From Opitutus sp. ER46 (GTDB taxonomy: Bacteria; Verrucomicrobiota; Verrucomicrobiia; Opitutales; Opitutaceae): a stretch of 64,000 nt of DNA. Below the pieces are notes generated by a model. It ran no database searches, was not told the DNA's origin, and saw only the letters and a program-made list of their open reading frames with translations. Below, one piece after another: positions 49,613 to 58,536 of this stretch. Within the stretch, counting starts at the first letter, position 1; each line of letters starts with the position of its first letter. The translations under genes were made by a program, and so were the position numbers. The stretch covers positions 186,001 through 250,000 of the forward strand of contig NZ_QAYX01000023.1 in NCBI RefSeq assembly GCF_003054705.1. Direction: 5' to 3'.

Positions 49613-50391
49613 CTATTCCCGTTAAGAACAAGGAAGGAATCGCCAAAATGCGCGAGGCATGTGCCATCGCCGCGACGGTTCTTGATCAACTCAAGCCCCT
49701 CGTCCGGCCTGGCATCACGACTCAGGACTTGGAAGAAGCGGGCCGCGATCTCATCGCCCGCTTGGGCGCGCGCAGCGCCTGTTACGGTTACCAGCACGGG
49801 TCGCACCGCTATCCCGCGCATACCTGCATCTCGGTGAACGAGGAAGTCGTTCATGGGATTCCGTCCTTCAAGCGCGTCCTCCGCGAGGGCGACATCGTCT
49901 CCCTTGACATCGTCGTCTGGCACGACGGCTACGTAGGCGACAATGCCTACACCGTTCCCGTCGGTGCCGTCTCGCCCGACTTGGATCAACTGCTCCGCGT
50001 CAGCCGCGAAGCCCTCGATCTCGGTATTCGACAGGCCCAGGTGGGCAATCGCGTGAACGACATCGGTCATGCCATCCAGACTTACGTCGAAGCCCACGGA
50101 TTCTCCGTGGTCCGAGACATGGTTGGCCACGGCGTCGGAGTCGCGATGCACGAACCACCAGAGATTCCGAACTTCGGTCGCAAAGGCACCGGAGACCGGA
50201 TCAAGGCGGGCATGACGTTCGCGATCGAACCCATGGTGAACATGGGCGGCTATCGGACCAAGACCTTGTCCGACGGCTGGACGATCGTCACTGCTGACGG
50301 CTCTCCTTCGGCCCACTTTGAGCACACGGTCCTGACCACCGAGCACGGTCCCGAAATTCTCACTGTTCCTCGTCCGCTTCCGGCGCGCTAA
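49609..50391 (+). CDS. map: methionine aminopeptidase, type I
   Basis: 260 aa. Metal ligands occur in DIVVWHDGYVGDNAYTVPVG, VVRDMVGHGVGVAMHEPPEIPNFG and FAIEPMV, ending with a Glu in SPSAHFEHTV. YQHGSHRYPAHTCISVNEEVVHGIP is the substrate-site block. Overlaps the Adk-like gene by four bases. It is followed by rpsM without infA or rpmJ. Confidence 0.97.
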   Translation: MTIPVKNKEGIAKMREACAIAATVLDQLKPLVRPGITTQDLEEAGRDLIARLGARSACYGYQHGSHRYPAHTCISVNEEVVHGIPSFKRVLREGDIVSLDIVVWHDGYVGDNAYTVPVGAVSPDLDQLLRVSREALDLGIRQAQVGNRVNDIGHAIQTYVEAHGFSVVRDMVGHGVGVAMHEPPEIPNFGRKGTGDRIKAGMTFAIEPMVNMGGYRTKTLSDGWTIVTADGSPSAHFEHTVLTTEHGPEILTVPRPLPAR

Positions 50392-50455
50392 CCCGCTCCC
50401 GTTTCCCTCTCCATATCCACAAATTTAACCACCAACTCTTAACTAGACACCATCC

Positions 50456-50842
50456 ATGCCACGTCTCCTCGGCGTAGAAATCCCCGCGAAGAAGAAAGTC
50501 GCGTTCTCCCTCCGATACATCTTCGGTATCGGCCCCCAGCGGGCTGACCAGCTCGTTCAGGAAGCGAGCCTGAACCCCGACATGCGGGCGCAGGATCTCA
50601 CTGAGGAACAGCTCAACAAGATCCTTCACCTGATCACCGAGCACAAGTGGGTGCTCGAGGGCGACCTCCGCCGCGAAATTGCCGGCAATCTGAAGCGCCT
50701 TCAGGCGATCAACTGCTATCGTGGCATCCGCCACCGCCGCGGCCTCCCGGTCCGTGGTCAGCGTACCAGCACCAACGCCCGCACCCGCAAGGGCCCGCGC
50801 AAGACCGTCGGCGTCAGCAAAGCCAAAGAAGCGTCCGCCTAA
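50456..50842 (+). CDS. rpsM: 30S ribosomal protein S13
   Basis: 128 aa. [37 protein letters not shown] and [29 protein letters not shown] are S13. No SD sequence; CCATCC-ATG context. First gene of the alpha-operon portion. Confidence 0.98.
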   Translation: MPRLLGVEIPAKKKVAFSLRYIFGIGPQRADQLVQEASLNPDMRAQDLTEEQLNKILHLITEHKWVLEGDLRREIAGNLKRLQAINCYRGIRHRRGLPVRGQRTSTNARTRKGPRKTVGVSKAKEASA

Positions 50843-50854
50843 TCCCATTCGCCC

Positions 50855-51502
50855 ATGGCCGAAGAAAAATCCGCTCCGAAGAAAGAAAAGCCCGTCAAGG
50901 CCGCGACCGCTCCCGTCGAGGGTGCCGCAGCTGCTCCTGCTGAAAAGAAGGCCAAGGCTCCGAAGGCCGCTGGCGACAAGGCGGCCAAGCCCGCCGATGG
51001 CGCCGCTCCCGCCGCCGCTGGCGCGCCCGCTGCTCCCGCCGCCGAGCAGAAGCCGGTCGAGATGGTTCATGGTGTCGCCAAGCAGCCCACGGCCGAAGAA
51101 CTCCTGAAGGAGGAGATCGGCGCAATCAAGGTCCGCAAGGCCAAGGGCTCTAAGAACGTCACCTCCGGCGTCGCCAACGTCCTCGCTTCCTTCAACAACA
51201 CGATCGTCTCGATCACCGACCAGAAGGGTCAGGTCATCGCCTGGTCCAGCGCCGGCAAGTGCAACTTCCGCGGTTCGCGCAAGTCCACCGCCTACGCCGC
51301 CCAGGTTGTCGCGCAGGACGCCGCCCGCAACGCGATGGCGCACGGGCTCAAGGATATCGTCATCCGCGTGTCCGGCCCCGGCCTCGGTCGCGACTCCGCG
51401 ATCCGCGCCCTCCAGGCGATCGGTCTCGAAATCACGTCCATCGTCGACGTGACGCCGATTCCGCACAACGGCTGCCGTCCCCGCAAGCGCCGCCGCGTGT
51501 AA
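50855..51502 (+). CDS. rpsK: 30S ribosomal protein S11 with ~90-aa N-terminal extension
   Basis: 215 aa against a usual ~130. The S11 core begins near residue 91 ([35 protein letters not shown]) and ends [10 protein letters not shown]. Residues 1-75 are almost wholly Ala, Lys, Pro and Glu, then [12 protein letters not shown]. Codon use is similar to neighbours, and no stop interrupts the extension. It starts 12 nt after rpsM, so the gap would otherwise be about 280 nt; ATG 50855 is thus well supported. Confidence 0.95.
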   Translation: MAEEKSAPKKEKPVKAATAPVEGAAAAPAEKKAKAPKAAGDKAAKPADGAAPAAAGAPAAPAAEQKPVEMVHGVAKQPTAEELLKEEIGAIKVRKAKGSKNVTSGVANVLASFNNTIVSITDQKGQVIAWSSAGKCNFRGSRKSTAYAAQVVAQDAARNAMAHGLKDIVIRVSGPGLGRDSAIRALQAIGLEITSIVDVTPIPHNGCRPRKRRRV

Positions 51503-51526
51503 TCGTGCCTGGGACGAGGGCTCTCG

Positions 51527-51575
51527 GGTCACGTGGCATCTGCCGCGTGATCTCCGCGGGTCCCTCGACCCGCGG
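51527..51575 (+). repeat. two adjacent palindromes between rpsK and rpsD
   Basis: GGTCACGTGGC pairs with GCCGCGTGATC (51527-51552, one wobble or mismatch), followed directly by CCGCGGGT/ACCCGCGG (51554-51575, perfect 8 bp). A hexamer-like run of TCACTT units (about 51586-51609) leads into the rpsD start. Confidence 0.75.
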
Positions 51576-51619
51576 CTTCGCCACCCTCACTTTCACTTTC
51601 ACTCTCACTTTTCAAAGTC

Positions 51620-52231
51620 ATGGCTCGTTATACCGGCCCAACCACTCGCATCAGTCGTCGTTTTGGCCAACACCTCCTCGGCTCGGGCAAAGCGCTCGAG
51701 CGCCGCGGCTATCCCCCGGGGCAGCACGGCCCGAAGATGCGCCGCAAGCTCTCCGAATACGCCGTCGGCCTGAACGAAAAGCAGAAGCTCCGCTATATCT
51801 ACGGCCTGCTTGAACGTCAGTTCCGTCGCGTCTTTGAGAACGCCAAGAAGGAGCGCGGCGTCACCGGCGAGCGCTTCCTCCAGCTCCTGGAGACCCGCCT
51901 CGACAGCACGGTCTATCTCCTCGGCCTCTCCAAGAGCCGCGCCTCCGCCCGGCAGATGGTCAACCACGGCCACATCCGCGTGAATGGCCACAAGGTCGAC
52001 ATCGCCAGCTACAACGTGAAGCCCGGCGACGAGATCGAGGTGAAGAACACCCCGGCTTCCCGCCAGCTCGCCACGCGTAATCTCGAGGAAAACCGGATCC
52101 GCAATGTTCCGGGCTGGCTCTCGATGAACGCCGAGACGTTCAAGGCCACGGTCGTGCGCATGCCGACCCGCGAAGAGATGACGCAGGACGTGAATGAGCA
52201 GCTCATCGTTGAGTTCTATTCGCGCTTCTAA
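51620..52231 (+). CDS. rpsD: 30S ribosomal protein S4
   Basis: 203 aa. RYTGPTTRISRRFGQHL, KLRYIYGLLERQFRRVFENAKK and the S4 domain LGLSKSRASARQMVNHGHIRVNGHKVDIASYNVKPGDEI are complete. The N-terminus lacks a zinc CxxC. No SD sequence. Confidence 0.98.
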   Translation: MARYTGPTTRISRRFGQHLLGSGKALERRGYPPGQHGPKMRRKLSEYAVGLNEKQKLRYIYGLLERQFRRVFENAKKERGVTGERFLQLLETRLDSTVYLLGLSKSRASARQMVNHGHIRVNGHKVDIASYNVKPGDEIEVKNTPASRQLATRNLEENRIRNVPGWLSMNAETFKATVVRMPTREEMTQDVNEQLIVEFYSRF

Positions 52232-52284
52232 ACCCTTCGTCTGGGCCCACCCTTAAAAACCAAAATTCGTCCAACTTCCGCACC

Positions 52285-53286
52285 ATGCCAAAACGTCTCG
52301 GAAAGTTCGAACTGCCCAACAAGCTTACCAAGGTCGAAGAAGGAGCCACGCCGACGTACGCCAAGTTCATCGCGGAGCCTTTCGAAGCCGGCTATGGGCA
52401 CACCATCGGCAACTCCCTCCGTCGTGTGCTGCTGAGTTCGATCGAGGGCGCCGCCATCTCGTCCATCAAGATCGAGGGCGTTAACCACGAGTTCCAGTCG
52501 ATCGATGGCGTTGTCGAGGATGTGACGGACATCGTTCTCAATCTGAAGAAGATCCTCATCGTCTCGCAAAAGCGCGAGCCGATCACCCTTCAGATCAAGG
52601 TCAACAAGCAGGGACCCGTGACGGCGGCCGACATCCAGGCCGACGCCAACATCCAGATCATCAATCCGGACCAGGTCATCTGCACGCTCGACTCCAAGAA
52701 GTCGTTTGACGCCGAGGTCGAAATCAAGACCGGCCGCGGTTACTTCCCCGGCGAGGCGAACAAGAAGGAAGAGCAGGCGATCGGCGTTATCCCGATCGAT
52801 TCGCTCTTCTCTCCCGTGAAGCTCGTCAAATACGCCGTCGAGGCGACTCGCGTCGGCCAGATCACCGATTACGACAAGCTCAACCTCGAGATCTGGACCG
52901 ATGGTCGCATCACGCCGGACGACGCGCTGAAGCAAGCCGCCTCGATCCTCAAACATCACCTCGACGTGTTCGATCGCGTCAGCGAGGAAGCCTACGAGTT
53001 CGAGAATCAGCAGAGTGAGGTCAGCGAGGAGCAGAACAAGCTCCGGAAGCTCCTCAATATGTCGGTCAACGAAATCGAGCTCTCGGTCCGCGCGGCGAAC
53101 TGCCTCAACAACGCGAACATCACCACGGTCGGTGAGCTCGCGATGAAGACCGAGCAGGAGATGCTCAAGTACCGCAACTTCGGCAAGAAGTCGCTCAACG
53201 AGATCAAGGAAAAGCTCGAAGCGCTGGGCCTCTCGCTCGGCATGAAGTTCGACGAGCGCCTCCTCGACACCAAGAAGGAAGTCTAA
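52285..53286 (+). CDS. rpoA: DNA-directed RNA polymerase subunit alpha
   Basis: 333 aa. The N-terminal assembly domain has EPFEAGYGHTIGNSLRRVLLSSIEGAAI; the C-terminal domain (about 265-320) has VNEIELSVRAANCLNNANITTVGELAMKTEQEMLKYRNFGKKSLNEIKEKL, with the Arg used in UP-element contact retained. No SD sequence. Confidence 0.99.
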   Translation: MPKRLGKFELPNKLTKVEEGATPTYAKFIAEPFEAGYGHTIGNSLRRVLLSSIEGAAISSIKIEGVNHEFQSIDGVVEDVTDIVLNLKKILIVSQKREPITLQIKVNKQGPVTAADIQADANIQIINPDQVICTLDSKKSFDAEVEIKTGRGYFPGEANKKEEQAIGVIPIDSLFSPVKLVKYAVEATRVGQITDYDKLNLEIWTDGRITPDDALKQAASILKHHLDVFDRVSEEAYEFENQQSEVSEEQNKLRKLLNMSVNEIELSVRAANCLNNANITTVGELAMKTEQEMLKYRNFGKKSLNEIKEKLEALGLSLGMKFDERLLDTKKEV

Positions 53287-53289
53287 ACC

Positions 53290-53346
53290 GTAGGAGCGCG
53301 TGCCGCGTGACGGGCGCGGGATCGTACGATCCTCGCCCGTTCACGC
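53290..53346 (+). repeat. REP-like palindrome between rpoA and rplQ
   Basis: Begins GTAGGAGCG, the start of REP elements in pseudomonads and other bacteria. CGTGACGGGCG, GGATCGTAC (53306-53330) pairs with GTACGATCC, CGCCCGT and CACG (to 53346); the centre GGATCGTACGATCC is a perfect palindrome. Confidence 0.85.
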
Positions 53347-53457
53347 GCTGCTCGCCTCCGCTTCTGCTCTCTCCATCATTTTCCGGCCTCGCGCCGTCCG
53401 CTGCCGCCCAACGCTGCGACCGGATCGCCGATCGGGACCGCCAACCACCAAACCAAC

Positions 53458-53973
53458 ATGCGTCACAATACACACCGCCACGGAATGGGCGTCACCAAGG
53501 AGCATCGCGCCGCGATGCTCTCCAATATGGCCGCCTCCCTGATCGAGCATGGTCGCATCGAGACCACGCTCGCCAAGGCCAAGGCACTTCGTCCCTTCAT
53601 CGAGAAGGTGATTACCAAGGCCAAGCGTGCCGCGGCCAAGACCGACAAGAAGGACCAGATTCATCTGCGCCGCCTCGCGATGGCCGATATCCGCAACGAG
53701 GATGCCGTCAACAAGCTGTTCAACGAAACCTACAAGGAGTTCGTGAATCGCAGCGGCGGCTACACCCGCATCTACAAGCTCGGTCAGCAGCGCATCAGCG
53801 ATGCCGCTGAGATGGCCCTCATCGAGTTCGTGAAGGCTGACGACCAGGGCTACAAGAAGTCCAAGGGCGCCAAGAAGGCCAAGGGCAAGAAGGCGGCCAA
53901 GGCTCCCAAGGCCGAAGCTGCCGCTCCCGAGGCTGCTCCTGCCGCCGAGGCGCCCAAGTCCGAGACCAAGTAA
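53458..53973 (+). CDS. rplQ: 50S ribosomal protein L17 with C-terminal tail
   Basis: 171 aa against about 120-130. The core is MRHNTHRHGMGVTKEHRAAMLSNMAASLIEHGRIETTLAKAKALRPFIEKVITKAKR to ALIEFV near residue 124. A Lys/Ala-rich tail of about 40 residues follows (KGAKKAKGKKAAKAPKAEA...). No SD sequence. Last gene of the superoperon. Confidence 0.97.
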   Translation: MRHNTHRHGMGVTKEHRAAMLSNMAASLIEHGRIETTLAKAKALRPFIEKVITKAKRAAAKTDKKDQIHLRRLAMADIRNEDAVNKLFNETYKEFVNRSGGYTRIYKLGQQRISDAAEMALIEFVKADDQGYKKSKGAKKAKGKKAAKAPKAEAAAPEAAPAAEAPKSETK

Positions 53974-53997
53974 TCCAGGTCTCGCCCGATACTCTCG

Positions 53998-54029
53998 ACG
54001 CGCCGAAGAATTTCTTCGGCGCGTTTTTT
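53998..54029 (+). terminator. intrinsic terminator after rplQ
   Basis: ACGCGCCGAAG (53998-54008), loop AATTT, CTTCGGCGCGT (54014-54024) and a T-run to 54029. It closes the ribosomal superoperon. Confidence 0.95.
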
Positions 54030-54092
54030 GTCGCCTCATTCCGGGCACGCCAGCGTTGCCCCGGCTTTGCCGCCCTGTTTCAACTCTCTGCG

Positions 54093-54320
54093 ATGTTCGA
54101 TCTCACCATCGGCGCCGTTGTTTACTGCGTGCTCACCGCCGTGGTCTTCCTCGGTTTGTGGCTGTGGTACGACCGTCGCGACCACCGCCGGTTCGAACTC
54201 GAGCGCCGGAAGACAACCTTCCATTGCATTCGCTGCGATGCGCTCTACTCCGCTCCCACCGGTACCGAGCTGTGTCGTTGTCCGCACTGTGGCCACGAGA
54301 ACGGCCGGTTGCGGTTCTAG
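54093..54320 (+). CDS. small membrane protein with zinc ribbon
   Basis: 75 aa. One membrane segment (about 5-26, IGAVVYCVLTAVVFLGLWLWY), a charged linker, then a rubredoxin-like ribbon with Cys45/Cys48 and Cys63/Cys66 (CIRC...CRCPHC). It could be a small metal-binding membrane adaptor. Starts 63 nt after the rplQ terminator. Function unknown. Confidence 0.7.
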   Translation: MFDLTIGAVVYCVLTAVVFLGLWLWYDRRDHRRFELERRKTTFHCIRCDALYSAPTGTELCRCPHCGHENGRLRF

Positions 54321-54587
54321 CTTCTGGCCCTCGTCTCCCGTTCCTGTGGTACGTTGCCCTTGGGCGCTCCGCGTCCGATGGCCGAGGTCTCGGCGGACAG
54401 GGAGTGCAGATCGCTTCCGCTCGGATCGCGCAACACCGTTGGCCACGGCAACTGTTTCCTTCGCCGGCACGATACCCTCGTAGTTGAGCTCGGACGTGCC
54501 TTCACCGTGCGCGTGAGCCGGCGGCAAAGGCCTCCCACCACGGACGCTGGACTTGTGAAACGGACGGGCTGCGGCACGTTGCGCGCG

Positions 54588-54899
54588 ATGGTGGACTACA
54601 TTCGTGAACTCCGAGAAACGATCCGGCGACTGCACCGCTGTGAAGCCTCCCATACGCGGACGGAGTCGGTGTGCGAGGAGGTTGATGGCCGGGTGCTTTG
54701 GAAAGGCAGGGTCGAGGTGTTCGCTTTGCTCGGTCATGATGAAGCGCTGCGCTGTTACGCCTGGGGTGGGGTGGATGAGCAGGGGCGCTGGTCGGTGACG
54801 ACGGTGCTCGCAATTCCACCCGTGCTTTCCGCCTCCACCGCGGTGCTCGCCGCCATTGCCGCGCGCGTTCGTGCTGAACGCGAGGACACCGGCAGCTGA
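54588..54899 (+). CDS. uncharacterised small protein
   Basis: 103 aa from ATG 54588: MVDYIRELRETIRRLHRC..., then a beta-rich region (WKGRVEVFALLGHDEALRCYAWGG) and a hydrophobic ending (VTTVLAIPPVLSASTAVLAAIAARVRAERED). The frame stays open upstream to a TTG at 54354, but that part has no recognisable pattern. The 267-nt gap after 54320 otherwise holds nothing evident. Function unknown. Confidence 0.55.
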   Translation: MVDYIRELRETIRRLHRCEASHTRTESVCEEVDGRVLWKGRVEVFALLGHDEALRCYAWGGVDEQGRWSVTTVLAIPPVLSASTAVLAAIAARVRAEREDTGS

Positions 54900-54952
54900 C
54901 CTGCTCGACGCCCGCGAACTGCCCGTCCGAACGGCTGTCAGTCGGCACCGTC

Positions 54953-55258
54953 ATGAACGCAACCGACCTCCGGGAGCTGGACGGCAGGGTGGTGCTCGTA
55001 ACCTCCGCCGTGGACCAGCGCAACCCACCCACAGGTCTCCGCGGTACGGTCCGTGTCGTCGAGGCTGACGACGCGGGCCGCCCAATCGTTCAGGTGGAGC
55101 TCGAGTTTCCGCAGATGTTCACCACCCGGGCCCGCCACCGCACGGTTACGCTCGGCGCTGAGGAGCTCCAGCAATTGTTCGACTCAGACCACGATGGCGC
55201 CCCGACCGTCGTCACCCTGCGGGAGCCGCTTGATCCAGAGACTCCCGCCGGGGAATAA
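54953..55258 (+). CDS. uncharacterised small protein
   Basis: 101 aa. DGRVVLVTSAVDQRNPPTGLRGTVRVVEADDAGRPIVQVELEFPQMFTTRARHRTVTLGAEELQQLF reads like a small beta-barrel (SH3-like) fold with acidic C-terminus. Placed 53 nt after the preceding small gene, on the same strand. Not recognised; function unknown. Confidence 0.6.
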   Translation: MNATDLRELDGRVVLVTSAVDQRNPPTGLRGTVRVVEADDAGRPIVQVELEFPQMFTTRARHRTVTLGAEELQQLFDSDHDGAPTVVTLREPLDPETPAGE

Positions 55259-55492
55259 GCAGGCGTCGGACTCGGACTCCTTGTGCGGGCGGGATGAAAG
55301 GTGATTCATTTGGCTCCATACCCCCGCGGGCGGCCCCTGCGCTGTCGGCGGAATTCCCGCTTGCGGGGGCGGTGATATCCCTGCTGCGCCCGAGTCCGCC
55401 GTACGCCGAACCAGTGCCGGACTCACGGGGAGGGCGGGACTTGCGTTTCGCCGGGGAATCTGGCCCGCTCATTGTCTCTTTTTTCGCACACC

Positions 55493-55900
55493 ATGTCCCG
55501 CACCCTATTGGTCATAGACGACAACCAATCCGTGCGGGAGTCATTGCGGTTCCTGCTCCTCCGACGGGGGTATCACGTCTTGGCCGCGGCGGATGGACCC
55601 GAGGCGCTGGATCTGGCCGCGCAACACACCGTGGACGGAGCGATGGTGGATGTGAACATGCCCGGAATGAGCGGGATTGAGGTCTGCCGCATCCTGCACG
55701 AACGGGCGGCTGCCGACGGGCGCCGGATCGCGGTATGGATGATGACCGGTGCTCGTTCTCCTGAGGTCTTGCGCCAGGCGCGAGAGGCCGGGGCGCTTGA
55801 GCTTCTCGGCAAGCCGTTCGATATCCCGTCGCTGTACCGACGGATCGAGTGCCAGTTCGCCCCCGCCATCGACGCGAGGGCCACCTGCGCCGCGTCCTGA
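55493..55900 (+). CDS. stand-alone response-regulator receiver protein
   Basis: 135-aa CheY-like receiver. Acidic pair Asp9-Asp10 in LVIDDN, phosphoacceptor Asp53 in MVDVNMPGMSG, the Thr/Gly region MMTGA and Lys107 in LGKPF are all present. No output domain and no adjacent kinase, so the partner must be elsewhere. ATG 55493 is chosen over an in-frame start at 55472. The 234-nt spacer before it contains a GC-rich inverted repeat. Confidence 0.88.
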   Translation: MSRTLLVIDDNQSVRESLRFLLLRRGYHVLAAADGPEALDLAAQHTVDGAMVDVNMPGMSGIEVCRILHERAAADGRRIAVWMMTGARSPEVLRQAREAGALELLGKPFDIPSLYRRIECQFAPAIDARATCAAS

Positions 55901-56097
55901 CGTTTCCAGGAACTTGACCGTTTTGGGAGACGCGCCGCCGCGTGATCGCGGCGGACTTCCGCCGCTCGTTGCACTCACCTCCGGGGCAGCCAAAGGTCGG
56001 AGCCGGCTGGACGTGTCATGCGGGTGGGGCAACCGCCTCAATTGCTACTTGATCCTTGGTGCCTCCCTCGGTTCTCCTCACGGTTTTATCTCCGGTC

Positions 56098-57636
56098 ATG
56101 CCACAAACCATCGCGGTTCTCGATTTCGGTTCGCAGCTCACCCAGGTCATCGCGCGGCGGATCCGCGAGTGTCAGGTTTACTCCAAGATCTTTCATTTTT
56201 CCACGAGCGCGGAGAAGCTGCGCCAGGAGAACGTCGTTGGCATCATTCTCTCCGGTGGTCCCCAGAGCGTCTATTCGCGCAAGGCTCCCCATCCGGATCC
56301 CGCGATCTTCGAACTCGGCGTACCGGTCCTCGGCATCTGCTACGGCGTGCAGTTGATGGGGCACTTTCTTGGCGGCGAAGTTGAGCACAGCAAAGAACGC
56401 GAATACGGCCACGGCCTGCTCACGATCCAGAAGCCGGGACGCCTCTTCGCCGGCCTGCCCAAGAAGGTGCGGGTCTGGAATTCGCATGGCGACAAGCTGA
56501 CCAAGCTGCCGCCCGGTTTCCGGGCTATCGGCACCACCGAGAACTCGCCGTTCGCCGCGATTGAGGATACGAAGCGCAATTTCTACGGCATTCAGTTTCA
56601 CCCGGAGGTGTTTCACACCGAGCGTGGTGTGGATATGATTCGCAACTTCCTGGTCGGCGTGTGCGCCGCGAAACAGGATTGGACGACGCGCGACTTCATC
56701 ACCCACGCCGTCGAGAACATCCGCGCTCAGGTCGGCAAGGGGCGCGTCATCCTTGGCCTTTCGGGCGGCGTCGACTCGTCAGTGGCGGCCGCGCTGCTGC
56801 ACAAGGCGATCGGGAAGCAGCTCACCTGCGTGTTCGTTGACAACGGGCTGCTGCGCAAGAACGAGCGGGAGTACGTTGAGAAACTTTACGGCCGCCACTT
56901 TCGCATCGATCTGCGCGTCGTCGACGCGTCGAGGCTCTTCCTGCGCCGTCTGAAGGGCGTGACGGAGCCCGAGCAGAAGCGGAAGATCATCGGCCGCACG
57001 TTCGTCGAGGTATTCGAGCGTTCACTCAAGTCGATCGGCCACGCCGAGTTCCTCGCGCAAGGCACGCTGTACCCCGATGTGATCGAAAGCGTTTCGATCG
57101 GCAACAACCCGGCCTCGCTCATCAAGACCCATCACAACGTCGGCGGATTGCCGGAACGCATGAAGCTCAAGTTGGTCGAGCCCTTGCGTGAGTTGTTCAA
57201 GGACGAGGTTCGCCAAGTCGGCAGCGTGCTCGGACTCCCGCGCGAGGTGGTCTGGCGCCAGCCGTTCCCTGGTCCGGGCCTCGGGGTCCGGGTCATGGGC
57301 GAGATCACCTCGGCCAACCTGGAGATCCTCCGCAACGCCGATGCCGTGCTGCATGATGAGATGATGCGCTCCGGTCTGTACTACAAAGTCTGGCAGTCGT
57401 TCTGCGTCTTCCTGCCGGTCAAGACGGTCGGTGTCTTTGGTGACGAACGCACGTACGACTACGTGATTGCGCTGCGCGTGGTGGAAAGCACCGACGCCAT
57501 GACCGCCGATTGGGCCAAGCTCCCGCACGATCTTTTGCAGCGCGTCTCGAGCCGGATCACCAACGAGGTTCGGGGCGTTGGCCGCGTCGTCTTCGACATC
57601 AGTTCGAAGCCGCCGGCGACCATCGAGTGGGAGTAG
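56098..57636 (+). CDS. guaA: GMP synthase (glutamine-hydrolysing)
   Basis: 512 aa. GATase domain with Cys81 (GICYGVQLM), His168 and Glu170 (FHPE); ATP pyrophosphatase domain with SGGVDSS at 222-228; C-terminal dimerisation domain ending [20 protein letters not shown] 56098 is chosen because the family N-terminus starts at [14 protein letters not shown]. Converts XMP to GMP. The preceding 197 nt contain a hairpin CCGCCGCG/CGCGGCGG (near 55937-55956). Confidence 0.98.
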   Translation: MPQTIAVLDFGSQLTQVIARRIRECQVYSKIFHFSTSAEKLRQENVVGIILSGGPQSVYSRKAPHPDPAIFELGVPVLGICYGVQLMGHFLGGEVEHSKEREYGHGLLTIQKPGRLFAGLPKKVRVWNSHGDKLTKLPPGFRAIGTTENSPFAAIEDTKRNFYGIQFHPEVFHTERGVDMIRNFLVGVCAAKQDWTTRDFITHAVENIRAQVGKGRVILGLSGGVDSSVAAALLHKAIGKQLTCVFVDNGLLRKNEREYVEKLYGRHFRIDLRVVDASRLFLRRLKGVTEPEQKRKIIGRTFVEVFERSLKSIGHAEFLAQGTLYPDVIESVSIGNNPASLIKTHHNVGGLPERMKLKLVEPLRELFKDEVRQVGSVLGLPREVVWRQPFPGPGLGVRVMGEITSANLEILRNADAVLHDEMMRSGLYYKVWQSFCVFLPVKTVGVFGDERTYDYVIALRVVESTDAMTADWAKLPHDLLQRVSSRITNEVRGVGRVVFDISSKPPATIEWE

Positions 57637-57678
57637 TCGGCTCCCGCCTCCTTTGCTTCAACCCCTCGTCCAAAACCC

Positions 57679-58437
57679 ATGAGTCCATCCTTCCTTCGGC
57701 TTTGTGGTTTTCTGGTGCTTGCCGTGATGGCCGGGGGTGTGCGTGGCGCCGAACCTGCGATCATTGGCAAGGCGCGCGCGTACCTTGGCCCGGAAGCCGC
57801 CTTGAATAGCGTCCGAACGCTCCACTACATCGGAACCGTCGTTACGACCGACCCTGCCGACCCCAAGAAGGAAACCCGTGCTGCCGTGGAGATCCTGCTC
57901 GAGAAGCCCGACCGGCAGCGAGTTACAATCACAACTGAGGCTGCCATCGAAGCCACCGGGCTCGATGGCTACGACGCCTGGACTCGAACCACTTCGACTG
58001 CCGATCGGTCCAAATGGTCGCAAACCCTTCTTGGAGCCGACCAGATCAAGCGCCTTCGCGCCAACACTTGGGAGCATATGGCATTTTTCCGCGGGCTTGA
58101 GCAGCGGGGCGGGCGCGTCGAAGACTTGGGCACCGCGACCGTGGATGGCATCGCCTGCCGCAAGGTGGCCTTTATTCATCAGCCGAACATCATATTCTAC
58201 AGGTATTTCGATATCGCCGGAGGGCGCGTGGTTTATTCGGAGACCGACGCGGGCGTTACTATCCGCGAACAGGGCGAGATCTATACAAACGGGATCCGTT
58301 TCCCCAAGAGCATCATCACCGTGCAGAAGAATGCCAGCGGTCAGTCGCAGACAGTTGCACTTACGTTTGACCGCGTGATCGTGAACGAACCATTTGCGCC
58401 CGAGGTATTTGCTGTCCCGGCGCTGTTGAGCCGCTGA
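57679..58437 (+). CDS. secreted protein of unknown function
   Basis: 252 aa with a signal peptide (MSPSFLRLCGFLVLAVMAGGVRGA). The mature part is beta-rich with LNSVRTLHYIGTVVTTDPADPKKETRAAVEILLEKPDRQRVTI and DGYDAWTRTT, resembling LolA/LppX-like outer-membrane lipid-carrier folds. No lipobox Cys. Located between guaA and hisD, apparently cotranscribed by position only. Fold guess is weak. Confidence 0.6.
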   Translation: MSPSFLRLCGFLVLAVMAGGVRGAEPAIIGKARAYLGPEAALNSVRTLHYIGTVVTTDPADPKKETRAAVEILLEKPDRQRVTITTEAAIEATGLDGYDAWTRTTSTADRSKWSQTLLGADQIKRLRANTWEHMAFFRGLEQRGGRVEDLGTATVDGIACRKVAFIHQPNIIFYRYFDIAGGRVVYSETDAGVTIREQGEIYTNGIRFPKSIITVQKNASGQSQTVALTFDRVIVNEPFAPEVFAVPALLSR

Positions 58438-58536
58438 GTGATAGATCGCTGCTGGCGGGCGATCGCATTCGACCGCGGGCGCGAAAAATGCCTCGCGGTT
58501 ACCGGGCTCCTTGGTAGATCGACTAACGCCAGCACC

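Noticed and set aside
55901-56097. Purine riboswitch before guaA
   Set aside because: The region has a simple GC hairpin but none of the conserved purine-aptamer core.
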